Positions 27,698 through 36,822 of a stretch of 53,247 nt of DNA are shown piece after piece. A model generated the notes under the pieces. The model had not been told where the DNA came from. It ran no database searches and saw only the letters and a program-made list of their open reading frames with translations. The translations under genes and the position numbers were made by a program. Source of the stretch: Limnoraphis robusta CS-951 (GTDB lineage Bacteria > Cyanobacteriota > Cyanobacteriia > Cyanobacteriales > Microcoleaceae); contig NZ_LATL02000253.1 in NCBI RefSeq assembly GCF_000972705.2, positions 1 to 53,247 on the forward strand. Direction: 5' to 3'. The stretch's first letter is position 1. Each line of letters opens with the position of its first letter.

Positions 27698-27716
27698 AAG
27701 TTATACGTTGATAAAA

Positions 27717-28955
27717 TTAATGCTTCTTAGAATTCATTAAACGCTCATAATAGTGATCAATAGAAATTGCCTTCTTTGACCAAATTTGTTGTCGAGCAAA
27801 TTCATAACCTTGTTGACCCATCTCCCATCGTTTTTGAGGATGTTTATACATCAATTCAATCGCTAAAGCTAATTCGGCTACAGTTTCACTCGGTTGAGTT
27901 ACAGAAACTTTAATTCCTGCTGTATCGGGAACTAAATCTCCTGCACCTTGATGGTTGAGAACAATAACAGGTAAAGCATAAGCCATTGCTTCAACTAATT
28001 GTGAACCAAATGAGTCTCTTAAACTTGTAAATAAGAAAACATCATTGGTTAAATATTCCTGTTTAACTTCTGTCCAAGAGATTTGACCTTTCACCTCAAC
28101 TTTGCTTTCAAGTTGTAAATCCTTCAGCCATTGTGGAATATATTTATCAAGAGAACCCCCTCCAACAATTGTTAATTGAATAGGGATTTCTGAGTTAACT
28201 TTTGCAAGAGCTTCTAGGGCTAATAGTAACCCTTTTCTATGAAATAAACGACCGACCCAAAGTAACTTGAAAGGCTGAGTTTGACTTCGATTGGGCGGTG
28301 AATCAGGAAAATAGTTTTCTTCTAATCCAGTATCTAGAAACAATTCAACCCAAGATGCACCCAAACGTTTCGCTAAATGGGCGGTATCTTGATTTGTTGC
28401 TAAGATTAAATCTGCATGGCTAACCGTTTGACGCGCAATTAAATTCAAAGGAAGTAATTGAGTATTAGCAAAAGAACGAAACGCTTCACTTCGCCATTGA
28501 TCTAAAAAGTAACTTTTGAAAGCTGGTGGTGCAATTTGTCCCCCTCCAACCGGCCCAAATATAAACGGTTTATTGAGACGCCAAAGCTCAGAACCCGCCG
28601 TTAAACTACCCCAAGTCACATGATGAATCAGATCAAAATTGTGCTTTTCATTCAGTTTTAAGGCAACTGTATAAGCTTGTCTTTGCCAAATTAAGTAATG
28701 AAGATAAACTCCGATTTTTCCCTTCAAATAAGGTTTGAAACGGTTAGGGATATCAACTGGAAAAAAGTGTAAATTTGGCAGGGGTTGAGTCGCTAAGACT
28801 TCTTCCCAAGCCGCTTGACTTTCCGCATGAGAACGAGTTAAAACCCAAACTTCGTGACCCAATTGTGCCAAATACCAAGCCCAATTCCAACCAAAACCGA
28901 GTTCTGAACCTTTATTCGGTTGACAGGCATAAGCTGAAAGTAAAATATTTTTCAT
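27717..28955 (-). CDS. Glycosyltransferase family 4
   Basis: The protein has 412 residues. The N-terminal half has [20 protein letters not shown] and [15 protein letters not shown], typical of a GT4 subfamily; the C-terminal half has [31 protein letters not shown] and [20 protein letters not shown]. Its ATG overlaps the stop codon of the acyltransferase gene (ATGA, 28952-28955), so the two are translationally coupled. Confidence 0.88.
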   Translation of the reverse strand: MKNILLSAYACQPNKGSELGFGWNWAWYLAQLGHEVWVLTRSHAESQAAWEEVLATQPLPNLHFFPVDIPNRFKPYLKGKIGVYLHYLIWQRQAYTVALKLNEKHNFDLIHHVTWGSLTAGSELWRLNKPFIFGPVGGGQIAPPAFKSYFLDQWRSEAFRSFANTQLLPLNLIARQTVSHADLILATNQDTAHLAKRLGASWVELFLDTGLEENYFPDSPPNRSQTQPFKLLWVGRLFHRKGLLLALEALAKVNSEIPIQLTIVGGGSLDKYIPQWLKDLQLESKVEVKGQISWTEVKQEYLTNDVFLFTSLRDSFGSQLVEAMAYALPVIVLNHQGAGDLVPDTAGIKVSVTQPSETVAELALAIELMYKHPQKRWEMGQQGYEFARQQIWSKKAISIDHYYERLMNSKKH

Positions 28956-29671
28956 GGGGTGCTATTTGGATGCACTGACTCTGTTTTAGCATACTTTTGT
29001 TTGAAGGTAATAATATTGTGAAAATCTTTAAAATGACTTCTTAACCATTCTTCATCTTTGCTCCACCATTGAAACTTTAGTAAAAATTTAATCGTTTCTT
29101 CATCAAATCGGTATCGGATTAGTTTGGCTGGAACTCCTCCAACAATTGCATAAGGTGGAACGTCCTTATTGACAACAGCTCCGGCTGCAATGACAGATCC
29201 ATCTCCAATTGTTACACCATCTAAAATGGTTACATTTGCTCCAATCCAAACATCATTTCCAATGTTTATTTCTTTTCTTTCTTCAAAATAATTTTGCTCA
29301 GAAAATGTAATTCCTCCTTGCTTTAAAGTTGAGTAGAAAATGGGATGAGTAGATACAAAATCTTGGGTTGGATGAATTCCAAAACCGATGATACAGTTGA
29401 TACCAATACAACAAAACTTACCAATATTAACTCTAGAAATACGAGTATTGGATAAAATATAAGTGTAAGAGCCAATATCAGAATTTAAAAGGGTAACATT
29501 TTCATAGAGTTTAACGTTATTTCCAACTGTAGTGTTATTGAGTTTTGAGTAATATCCCTGTTCTAAATCTTTGTATTTGAGTTTGTTTTTCCACCAATTC
29601 ACGAGATAGGACAAATAATCAGTTAAGGGATTTTTAGTGGCTGATTTTAAAATTTTAATCCATATTAACAT
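28952..29671 (-). CDS. Hexapeptide-repeat acyltransferase (CatB/WbbJ-like)
   Basis: About 239 residues. The start at 29671 is chosen because AAGGAG lies 8 nt upstream and it avoids the overlap that a start at 29785 would make with the previous gene. Left-handed beta-helix repeats cover about 60-190 ([40 protein letters not shown], and [20 protein letters not shown]). The family transfers acetyl or similar groups to sugars, using a catalytic His; here the donor is inferred to be acetyl-CoA. O-acetylation of the polysaccharide repeat unit is plausible. Confidence 0.85.
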   Translation of the reverse strand: MLIWIKILKSATKNPLTDYLSYLVNWWKNKLKYKDLEQGYYSKLNNTTVGNNVKLYENVTLLNSDIGSYTYILSNTRISRVNIGKFCCIGINCIIGFGIHPTQDFVSTHPIFYSTLKQGGITFSEQNYFEERKEINIGNDVWIGANVTILDGVTIGDGSVIAAGAVVNKDVPPYAIVGGVPAKLIRYRFDEETIKFLLKFQWWSKDEEWLRSHFKDFHNIITFKQKYAKTESVHPNSTP

Positions 29672-29706
29672 CAAAAAAACTCCTTTGATTTCATAAAAAC
29701 AATAAT

Positions 29707-30624
29707 TTAGGAACTCCAAAAATTGTTCAACTTTCGTTGAAATCGGTTCAAAAAGCTGGGCGAAAAACGAGTTTCTTGAGTCCATTCGTCAGCTTCCCAA
29801 TTTTGTAACAGATAGGGAGGATGAGATAAGGGAAAACCCATTGCTTGTACGGGCATATTAGCATAAGAAATCTTTTTAGCCTCGGCTGTTGTATTTGAAG
29901 AATATGATAAACTAAAACCAAGATTAGAAACTAAATTTACACTGGGCATAATCCCCAAACCACTCTGAACCCAACAGGAAAATAACCATCGATAAAACCA
30001 ACTATTTTTTTTCCCTTCATAAGTCGCTTGAAACAGTCGCCGCCAATAATTAACGGCTCGGCTATTATTTGAAAGTTTATGATCAAGAAAATTACTCTCT
30101 CTAAAAGTCGGCCAAAGCTTCATCTCAAAGTCGAAATATTGCCAAGCTCGTCGCCAAGTCGCCCACCCCCAACAGTCGTGAAAACCTGAATAATAATAGC
30201 TGTATTCACTGCGTTGATGTCCGAATTGAAAGTTTGTTCCTGCTATTGACATGACTCGTTGATCTTGCTGATAATAGTCTAGGAGTTCTTCACAGTAATC
30301 AAAAAAACTAGGATGCGGTAAACAGTCATCTTCTAAAACAATAGCTGATTCTACAGTTTCAAAGACCCAATTTAAACCACTTGAAACTCGCTTGGCACAG
30401 CCTAAATTAATATCAGAATAGTTTTTTAATACCTCACAGTTCCAGTCTACACAATCAATAATAGCCCGAGTTTGTTGACATTTTTCAGCTTCTTCTGGTC
30501 GGTCAGACCGAGAGCCATCTGCCACAACGAGCAATATTGGGGGCTGGGCTTGACGAATGACCTCAAATACTTTTGCGGTTAATTCGGGTCGGTTAAAAAT
30601 CAGAAAAACAACTGGAGTTTTCAT
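29707..30624 (-). CDS. Glycosyltransferase family 2-like (GT-A)
   Basis: The protein has 305 residues. The N-terminal [20 protein letters not shown] and the metal-binding acidic motif [16 protein letters not shown] fit a GT-A nucleotide-diphospho-sugar transferase. The region [19 protein letters not shown] is typical of cyanobacterial members. No membrane segment is seen. It begins the second half of the operon, after a 350-bp gap holding a gene remnant. Confidence 0.82.
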   Translation of the reverse strand: MKTPVVFLIFNRPELTAKVFEVIRQAQPPILLVVADGSRSDRPEEAEKCQQTRAIIDCVDWNCEVLKNYSDINLGCAKRVSSGLNWVFETVESAIVLEDDCLPHPSFFDYCEELLDYYQQDQRVMSIAGTNFQFGHQRSEYSYYYSGFHDCWGWATWRRAWQYFDFEMKLWPTFRESNFLDHKLSNNSRAVNYWRRLFQATYEGKKNSWFYRWLFSCWVQSGLGIMPSVNLVSNLGFSLSYSSNTTAEAKKISYANMPVQAMGFPLSHPPYLLQNWEADEWTQETRFSPSFLNRFQRKLNNFWSS

Positions 30625-30975
30625 TTTTATTGTCTCTCAATATAATCCGTTAATTAATGAACACTTATTCGCTTGTTTTTTCCAAATTTAATATTAATTT
30701 ATTACCTCAAACCATACCATTTTTTTAATAATGTTTATTAATTTCTTTAGAAACATCTCCTAAAACACTATCATCAGGAGTAATAACAGCACCACGTTTC
30801 TGATTTCCCCAGACTCGCCCAGAAACTCTTGCAACAAAAGCTTCGGGAACTTGATGTTGATATCCTTTTTAGAGAATACCCGGAGTTTTTCAGAAAAACT
30901 TTGAGTGGTTTTTAATAGATATCATGCTGATTTATCCTCCAATAATAAGCTTTAAATTTAGACTGTTTTTTCTTG
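30625..30975 (-). other. Gap in the operon holding a degraded gene
   Basis: These 351 bp lack an intact gene but contain a minus-strand coding remnant (30725-30925). The rest is AT-rich and shows nothing else. Confidence 0.6.
30725..30925 (-). pseudogene. N-terminal remnant of a glycosyltransferase-61-like gene
   Basis: Read on the minus strand, a GGAGG ribosome site (30936-30940) precedes an ATG at 30925 that opens MISIKNHSKFF and then a stop. In a shifted frame, from 30868 to 30725, the DNA encodes about 47 residues beginning GYQHQVPEAFVARVSGRVWG and continuing GAVITPDDSVLGDVSKEI before TAA. These resemble, from memory, the N-terminal part of GT61-type glycosyltransferases. The body of the gene is missing. 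The remnant keeps an intact ribosome site and start codon, so decay appears recent. Confidence 0.6.
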
Positions 30976-32202
30976 TTATATTAATTTTGAATAAATCTCC
31001 ACTAATTGATCGTTCAGTTTATTAATCTCATAATTTTCTTCTACAAAGGCTCGACCAGATTGACCCATTTCTAACCATTTTTCTGGATTTTTGAGCAAAA
31101 AGCTTAATTTTTCTGCTAAAGCATCAACATCTTTTTCTGGGACTAAAAAACCTGATTTTCCATCTAAAACACCATCGGGAATTCCATTGTGAATTGTTGA
31201 TAAAACAGGTAAACCCATTGCTTGAGCCTCTTGTAAAACTAAACCCTGACCTTCTTTGTCTCCATCGGTAGCCGTCACACTAGAAAGAATAAAAAGATGA
31301 GAGTCTGTATATAGCTGACGAACTTCTTCTTGAGTCATCCATCCTAATATTTTAACATTTTCAGAAACATTTAGTTCTCTAATGAGTTGTTCAAGAGACT
31401 CTCGTAAACCTCCATCCCCAACAATACGATAAATTAAGTTGGGATATTCTTTTAAAACTTGAGCTACAGCTCTAATTGAATATTCAATTCCTTTTTTTTC
31501 AACTAATCGAGCTACCGTAATAATTTTAACAGGTTCATTGGCTTGTAGATAACGGGCTTTAAACTGATAAAGCGATAAATTTAATCCCATCGGAAGTTTA
31601 ACAATTTTCTCCGGGGGACATCCTAAAGCAATCGCTCGCTCCGCCGTAAAATTTGAATTGACAGTAAATTTATCGCCCAATTTGAAAAGTTTTTTATACG
31701 TTCCTCCCCTTGAATACCAAACAGGTGAGTTAACATCCGCCCCATGAAATGAAGTAATTAATCGTCCTTGAATGGCTCCAATTTCCCGTAGAGTTACACC
31801 TTTTTGACCGAGTTGACCAAAGTGACAGTGAATAATATCATAAGGCTTTTTTCCGATCATGGGAATAGCGGCATAAAGTAATCGCAATGAATAGGCCTCT
31901 TGTTTATATTGAAAAACATTTAATGAGCGTAACAAAACAGGGGGATTTTTCGGGAAATTTTTGAGGAATAATCCTAAACCTTTCAAGACAGCTTTTGTTC
32001 GAGGATGACTCCAACGGGGGCGATAGTAAGTCCGATTAGACAACTGATATTTTTCGACATCAGCATGAAATTTATCTTGATCTTGAGGAGAATCTGCATA
32101 AATATCGACTTGATGTCCACGCTCAATTAAACCTGTAATTTGATTAAGAATAAAGGTTTCAGATAAGGAAGGAAATGTTCCGACGATAAAGGCAATTTTC
32201 AT
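30976..32202 (-). CDS. Glycosyltransferase family 4 (WcaL-like)
   Basis: The protein has 408 residues. The N-terminus MKIAFIVGTFPSLSETFILN is typical of colanic-acid-type glycosyltransferases. The C-terminal half has KIITVARLVEKKGIEYSIRA, YRIVGDGGLRESLEQLI, LGWMTQEEVRQLY and EGQGLVLQEAQAMGLPVLST, containing the EX7E motif. The sugar donor is not predictable. It is 29 bp from the preceding gene in the operon. Confidence 0.88.
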   Translation of the reverse strand: MKIAFIVGTFPSLSETFILNQITGLIERGHQVDIYADSPQDQDKFHADVEKYQLSNRTYYRPRWSHPRTKAVLKGLGLFLKNFPKNPPVLLRSLNVFQYKQEAYSLRLLYAAIPMIGKKPYDIIHCHFGQLGQKGVTLREIGAIQGRLITSFHGADVNSPVWYSRGGTYKKLFKLGDKFTVNSNFTAERAIALGCPPEKIVKLPMGLNLSLYQFKARYLQANEPVKIITVARLVEKKGIEYSIRAVAQVLKEYPNLIYRIVGDGGLRESLEQLIRELNVSENVKILGWMTQEEVRQLYTDSHLFILSSVTATDGDKEGQGLVLQEAQAMGLPVLSTIHNGIPDGVLDGKSGFLVPEKDVDALAEKLSFLLKNPEKWLEMGQSGRAFVEENYEINKLNDQLVEIYSKLI

Positions 32203-32231
32203 ATGTTTACTCTCAACTCCATCCTAAAAGT

Positions 32232-33362
32232 TTATTTGATGAGATAGTCTTTTCCAATCGCTTTGAGAAAACGAATCGCCGTCGGAACAGGACTATAATG
32301 TTCAATAGCCCAACTCCTACCATTCGTGGAAATTTCGGCTAAAATTTGTGCGTCTTCTATTAGACGTTGAACGGTTTCTTTTACATTTTTTAAATCAATG
32401 CCAATATAGTGTTTCCAGTTGATTGGCATCACAGGTAATAAAAAGTTATTTTGCTCAAAGTCAACATGAAAAGTCACACATCCGGCAGCTAAAGATTCCC
32501 ACAATCTCCAACTATCCCACTGTACAATGATTCGGAGTCTAGAATCAACTTTACAAATCATTTCTTCACCTAATAAATGCGTCAAGGTTCGACTGAATAA
32601 ATGGTTAGGGTTTTTGGGAAAAGCCGGAACAAATGTTCCTCCAAAAGCAGCACAAGCGACTGATGATTTTAAGCGTTGATAATAGGAAGGATAATGACGT
32701 CTTCCACTTTGAGTCCATTGTAAGTGATCTTCAGCACTCAAAGAACTGGTGTCAGACTGATCAATCGTTTCGTCTAAAGGTAAAATTTGATGAAGACCAT
32801 TTTCAATTAACAGGCTTTTAACGGTATCTCGCAGAGAGTGCTTCACTCTAAAATTATAGAGTAATGTTTTGTTTCTCTGAGAAAAATCGGGTTGTTCATG
32901 AGTCATTTTAATAATCCGGTTAGATAACCCAAAAGCCCAAGGATAAAAGTTTTTTGGGTATTTTAGTTGTTGGTGATAATGACACTTAAAAATATAGTCA
33001 AATTTTCTAAATTCATCGTGAAAAGATGGAGTTCTTAAGCCATCTGAATCATCGAAATATACCGTTATGTACTTGCGTTTGGGATGAAATAAATTTTCAG
33101 GAATGGGATAACCATAGTCAAACCAACGACCACTAATAATTGCAACCTGACATTCATTGGCTGTAATCTCGGGGTGATGGCACAGGAGAAACCTATCCTC
33201 TTGAAGGGATGTTTTCCAATAGTTAACATTCCCATAAAAAGGAATTCCTAATTGTTGTAAACCTTCCGCTAAACAAACAATAGGATGTTGATAAGCCGCT
33301 TTTTCGGGTGGCCCTTGAGGAAGACAATAGAAGAAGATTTTTTCTGGATAATCCGGGTGCAT
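32232..33362 (-). CDS. Polysaccharide cluster protein, glycosyltransferase-like of unclassified type
   Basis: The protein has 376 residues. I do not recognise a named family. It contains IFFYCLPQGPPEKAAYQHPI, aromatic-rich stretches (YFDDSDGLRTPSFHDEFRKF) and a C-terminal region WRLWESLAAGCVTFHVDFE followed by ISTNGRSWAIEHYSP, which resembles the glycosyl-transferase group 1 C-terminal pattern found in spore-maturation-type and DUF3880-like proteins. Membership in a GT-B class is inference. It sits 7 bp after the sulfotransferase gene and is part of the operon. Confidence 0.6.
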   Translation of the reverse strand: MHPDYPEKIFFYCLPQGPPEKAAYQHPIVCLAEGLQQLGIPFYGNVNYWKTSLQEDRFLLCHHPEITANECQVAIISGRWFDYGYPIPENLFHPKRKYITVYFDDSDGLRTPSFHDEFRKFDYIFKCHYHQQLKYPKNFYPWAFGLSNRIIKMTHEQPDFSQRNKTLLYNFRVKHSLRDTVKSLLIENGLHQILPLDETIDQSDTSSLSAEDHLQWTQSGRRHYPSYYQRLKSSVACAAFGGTFVPAFPKNPNHLFSRTLTHLLGEEMICKVDSRLRIIVQWDSWRLWESLAAGCVTFHVDFEQNNFLLPVMPINWKHYIGIDLKNVKETVQRLIEDAQILAEISTNGRSWAIEHYSPVPTAIRFLKAIGKDYLIK

Positions 33363-33369
33363 CTTTTTC

Positions 33370-34212
33370 CTAAATGGAATAATTAAATTTTCTCATATTT
33401 TCAGCACAAATCAATTCGATTTTGCTTAAATTATCTTTTCCAAAGAAATCTTGCCATTTTACATTTTGATCTCCTCGTCCTTGAAACTGAATATTAACTT
33501 TATCAGCAATATCATTGACAGGCTTTAGACCTAACTGTTGAGCGAGTTTTTCAATTTGACTAACTTTATCTTTGAGAAAGTCTTCATAACGAATTAAAAT
33601 CATCTTTTCGGAGTGATTGTCGTAAACATCAGTCATATAATTCCATCGATAAGCCATTCTTTCAATATAGTTTAAACCTGGAAGATTTAACCCAACATTA
33701 TTGACAATTAACTGCCAAGCTTGACTTATTTTTTTGCCCTGTTCAGGTTGAATTTCATCGAGATTTCCGGGTAAATTTAAGCGATTCAAAATACTTCTAA
33801 TATTATCTCGGGGATCACGAATAATAAAAACAAATTTGGCTTGCGGAAAATAGTTAATTAACTCCTGATAAAACAGGGTGAGATTAGGTTCTTTGATAAT
33901 CGCTTTAGAAAAATAGAGTTTGTGACGTTGAATATATGTATTAAACGATAGTTTCCCTAAAAGGACATGATGATAAATTGGGTAATCAACTTCTTGGGTA
34001 ATATCAATTGTCACTGATAAGCCTGTATTTTCAGCGAGTAAAGCAGCAATTGCTGAAGTTCCAGACTTTTGATTTCCTAACACCAGAATAGGATGAGGAT
34101 GAACTGGAGTCGTTAATTTTTTTAATTCCCCCTCCACTTGATAACGAAAACTTCGTATTTTCTGATAGAACGGTTGAATAGAACTCGGAATAAACTGATT
34201 GAGTTTAGACAT
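33370..34212 (-). CDS. PAPS-dependent sulfotransferase
   Basis: The protein has 280 residues. The 5'-phosphosulfate loop is PILVLGNQKSGTSAIAALL (41-59) and the 3'-phosphate motif is VFIIRDPRDNIRSIL (about 128-142). These bind the sulfate donor PAPS. Its substrate is probably a sugar or precursor of the polysaccharide, so the exported glycan may be sulfated (inference). Located 3 bp after the flippase gene, it is likely translationally coupled. Confidence 0.85.
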   Translation of the reverse strand: MSKLNQFIPSSIQPFYQKIRSFRYQVEGELKKLTTPVHPHPILVLGNQKSGTSAIAALLAENTGLSVTIDITQEVDYPIYHHVLLGKLSFNTYIQRHKLYFSKAIIKEPNLTLFYQELINYFPQAKFVFIIRDPRDNIRSILNRLNLPGNLDEIQPEQGKKISQAWQLIVNNVGLNLPGLNYIERMAYRWNYMTDVYDNHSEKMILIRYEDFLKDKVSQIEKLAQQLGLKPVNDIADKVNIQFQGRGDQNVKWQDFFGKDNLSKIELICAENMRKFNYSI

Positions 34213-34215
34213 TTT

Positions 34216-35754
34216 TTATCCCACCTTTTTAGGCTTATGTCGCAACTCATTGAGTAGTTGCAACACTTGTTTTAAGGTCTGTCTGCCATTCGGTAAAATA
34301 CACCAGCACGACAGATAGAATAAAGCATATAATGCACAATGAAGGGCAATTTCAACAAAAGGATTAATACTCCAAGATATTGCTTGACGAACGAACCAAA
34401 GCAGTCCTCCTGCAACGAAAGAAGCAACGGCAGGTTTCCATAAAATCTTCATCAGAAATCCTGGGGTCAACGGAGAAGACTGAAAGCAATAAACAATCCC
34501 CGGATAACGCAAACCACAGAAGGTAATACTGGCTGCAATTGCTACCCCCAAAGCACCCCAACGCACCCCAATTAAAAATGCAATCACCGTGATTACGGAA
34601 GCAAATATATTCCAGTGAAATTGACGATCCGCTCGTCCCATTGAGATAAACACCCAGGCAGTGGCGACGTTAAAGGTACTAATAAAAGCGACAGGTGAAA
34701 GGACTCTAAATAAAATGATCGCCTCACTCCATTGAGATCCTAACAAATTGATGATCAAATTATCAGCATCCACCGCCATATAGACTGAAATAGGCATTCC
34801 GAGCAAGACCATCACTTCAACGGCTTTGCCATAGTAAGATCGATATCGTTCGGGATCAGACTGGACACTGCACAAACCCGGTAAAGCCACCGTTGAAAGC
34901 GGAAAATTAATCTGTTGTAGCGGTAAAACCAACAATTTGTAAGCTTGGGCGTAGAGTCCCAATTGATCCGCACCCCAAAACTTTCCAATTAGTAAATTAT
35001 CGAGATTACGAGTAAAATAATTAACAACTGTAAAACCCGTGTTCCATCCCCCAAACGCTAACATCGGAGCAATCTCTGAGTCAAACTTCGGCCATCCCGG
35101 ACGCCAACCACAACTCACCCAGACTCCAATACAATTAATAATTGTCATCGCCAATTGCATGGCGACTAACGCCCAATAACCTGTACCCAAAATTGCCAGC
35201 GTCAGGGCGATACTAATGCTACTAATCATCGAGATAATATCAATCACCGCTAACGCACCCAAACGCATTTGTCGCTTCAGCAACGCTTGATGTTGAACAG
35301 TTAGTCCGCCGAAGATAAAACCACTTCCCAGCACTAACGTAATCAAAATTAAACGCGGTTCGCCGTAAAACCAAGCAATCACAGGCGCTAAAGCCACAGT
35401 CAGCAACATAATTGCACTGCTGATTCCAACATTGATCCAAAATAGGGTACTGACTTGAGTCTGGGTAATCTGTTCTCGTTGCATCGTCGCCATTGACAAG
35501 CCTAAGTCCTTAAAAATGGAAATAAAGCCTGTAATAACTGTCACCATCCCGATTAAACCATAATCTTCGGGTTCAAGAAGACGAGCAAGAACAACGATTG
35601 ACCCAAATTGCATGATTAACTTGCTAACTTGAGCCAAAATGGTGATCGCACCCCCACGAATCGAACGCCCTCTGAGATCGGCTTTGAGATGATCAGTACG
35701 AAAGAATCGTTCCGGATCGGTGCTAGCAGGAGTTTTGGGTTTGGACTCCGGCAA
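34216..35754 (-). CDS. Polysaccharide flippase of the MOP/PST family (Wzx-like)
   Basis: The protein has 512 residues with about 12-14 hydrophobic helices from residue 38. The N-terminal motif GGAITILAQVSKLIMQFGSI and LLEPEDYGLIGMVTVITGFI are typical of lipid-linked oligosaccharide flippases. The start is a TTG at 35754, supported by an AGAGGT ribosome site six bases upstream; there is no ATG nearby in frame. It is expected to flip undecaprenyl-linked repeat units to the periplasm. It heads the operon reaching to 24111. Confidence 0.88.
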   Translation of the reverse strand: MPESKPKTPASTDPERFFRTDHLKADLRGRSIRGGAITILAQVSKLIMQFGSIVVLARLLEPEDYGLIGMVTVITGFISIFKDLGLSMATMQREQITQTQVSTLFWINVGISSAIMLLTVALAPVIAWFYGEPRLILITLVLGSGFIFGGLTVQHQALLKRQMRLGALAVIDIISMISSISIALTLAILGTGYWALVAMQLAMTIINCIGVWVSCGWRPGWPKFDSEIAPMLAFGGWNTGFTVVNYFTRNLDNLLIGKFWGADQLGLYAQAYKLLVLPLQQINFPLSTVALPGLCSVQSDPERYRSYYGKAVEVMVLLGMPISVYMAVDADNLIINLLGSQWSEAIILFRVLSPVAFISTFNVATAWVFISMGRADRQFHWNIFASVITVIAFLIGVRWGALGVAIAASITFCGLRYPGIVYCFQSSPLTPGFLMKILWKPAVASFVAGGLLWFVRQAISWSINPFVEIALHCALYALFYLSCWCILPNGRQTLKQVLQLLNELRHKPKKVG

Positions 35755-35790
35755 AATGATACCTCTTATCCCGCTACTATTGCTGTCAAT

Positions 35791-35799
35791 ACTATATCA
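35791..35799 (-). promoter_or_regulatory. Extended -10 promoter element for the polysaccharide operon
   Basis: On the minus strand, TGATATAGT is an extended -10 (TGN plus TATAGT) about 37 bp before the flippase start codon. No good -35 is present. Confidence 0.35.
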
Positions 35800-35811
35800 C
35801 GATGTCTTGAG

Positions 35812-35840
35812 TTGACTTGTTTTTTTAACTTAGACATAAT
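35812..35840 (+). promoter_or_regulatory. Sigma-70-type promoter for the GT11-like gene
   Basis: TTGACT (35812-35817) and CATAAT (35835-35840) are spaced by 17 bp, close to consensus. The transcript would start near 35847 with a leader of about 50 nt. The opposite strand holds the promoter of the divergent operon. Confidence 0.6.
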
Positions 35841-35898
35841 AAACAGAGTATGACTTTTCTGTGAAGTTTTTTGTTAAGATACTTTACACAATCAAACC

Positions 35899-36822
35899 AT
35901 GATGATCATCACTCTAAAATATGGACAGCTTGGCAATCGATTGATTTTATTTTCACATTTAATCGCATTTGCTCACGCCCATAAAATCACCTTAGCTAAT
36001 CTGGCGTTTGATGAATACGCTGATTTATTTCAACCCACCAGTCGCGACTTATTTTGCCGTTATCCGCCTCATCCTTCTCAGGGGAAACCGAACCGAATTC
36101 TACGCCAATTAATCGGTCGTTGGGCTAATTCTTTCGTGATACTGATGAGTAAAATCAAAGGGTTGAATCGGGGTTTAAAGATTCTTAGAATTGATTCCCA
36201 ACAGGATTGTTTACTCGATAGTGATGAGTTTCTCAGTCAATTTGATCACCAGAAAACCTACTGCATTCAAGGATTTCGCTTTCGAGATGAATCTAACTTA
36301 ATCAAATATGCTGATCAGGTTAGAGACTATTTTACACCCGTTGAGCATCATCAGAACAATATTAAAACATTAATTTCAGAGATTCGATCTCAGTGTCAAA
36401 TATTAGTTGGGGTGCATATTCGTCATGGCGACTATCAACAGCATCGAGGCGGTGAATTCTTTTTTACCGTTGAACAGTATGTACAAGTCATGCAGAACGT
36501 TACACAGTTATTTCCTCAACAAAAAGTCGGATTTTTAGTCTGTTCAGATTCTCAACATAACCTCAAACAGTTTGCCCCTCTAAACGTCTTCTTTGGAACG
36601 AATCATTTATTAGAAGACCTTTATGCTTTAGCCGCTTGTGACTCCTTAATTGGGCCGATGAGTACCTATTCAACATGGGCATCTTTTTATGGGAAAGTTC
36701 CCCTGTATAGAATTTATAATCCAGAGGAAAACTTAAGTTTGAGTTTGGAACAGTTTAAAATTTATGTTCCAGGAATGGACTACAAATATCCCCAAGGTTT
36801 AACGTTGGAGACTAAGGGGTAA
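35899..36822 (+). CDS. GT11-like (alpha-1,2-fucosyltransferase-type) glycosyltransferase
   Basis: The protein has 307 residues. The N-terminus TLKYGQLGNRLILFSHLIAF and the motif GVHIRHGDYQQHRGGEFFF match the HxRRGDY-type peptide I of the fucosyltransferase superfamily. Later VGFLVCSDSQHN and LYALAACDSLIGPMSTYSTW fit motifs of the same fold. Fucose transfer from GDP-fucose is usual, but the donor here is unverified. It is divergent from the operon and overlaps the polymerase gene end by 11 bp. Confidence 0.75.
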   Translation: MMIITLKYGQLGNRLILFSHLIAFAHAHKITLANLAFDEYADLFQPTSRDLFCRYPPHPSQGKPNRILRQLIGRWANSFVILMSKIKGLNRGLKILRIDSQQDCLLDSDEFLSQFDHQKTYCIQGFRFRDESNLIKYADQVRDYFTPVEHHQNNIKTLISEIRSQCQILVGVHIRHGDYQQHRGGEFFFTVEQYVQVMQNVTQLFPQQKVGFLVCSDSQHNLKQFAPLNVFFGTNHLLEDLYALAACDSLIGPMSTYSTWASFYGKVPLYRIYNPEENLSLSLEQFKIYVPGMDYKYPQGLTLETKG

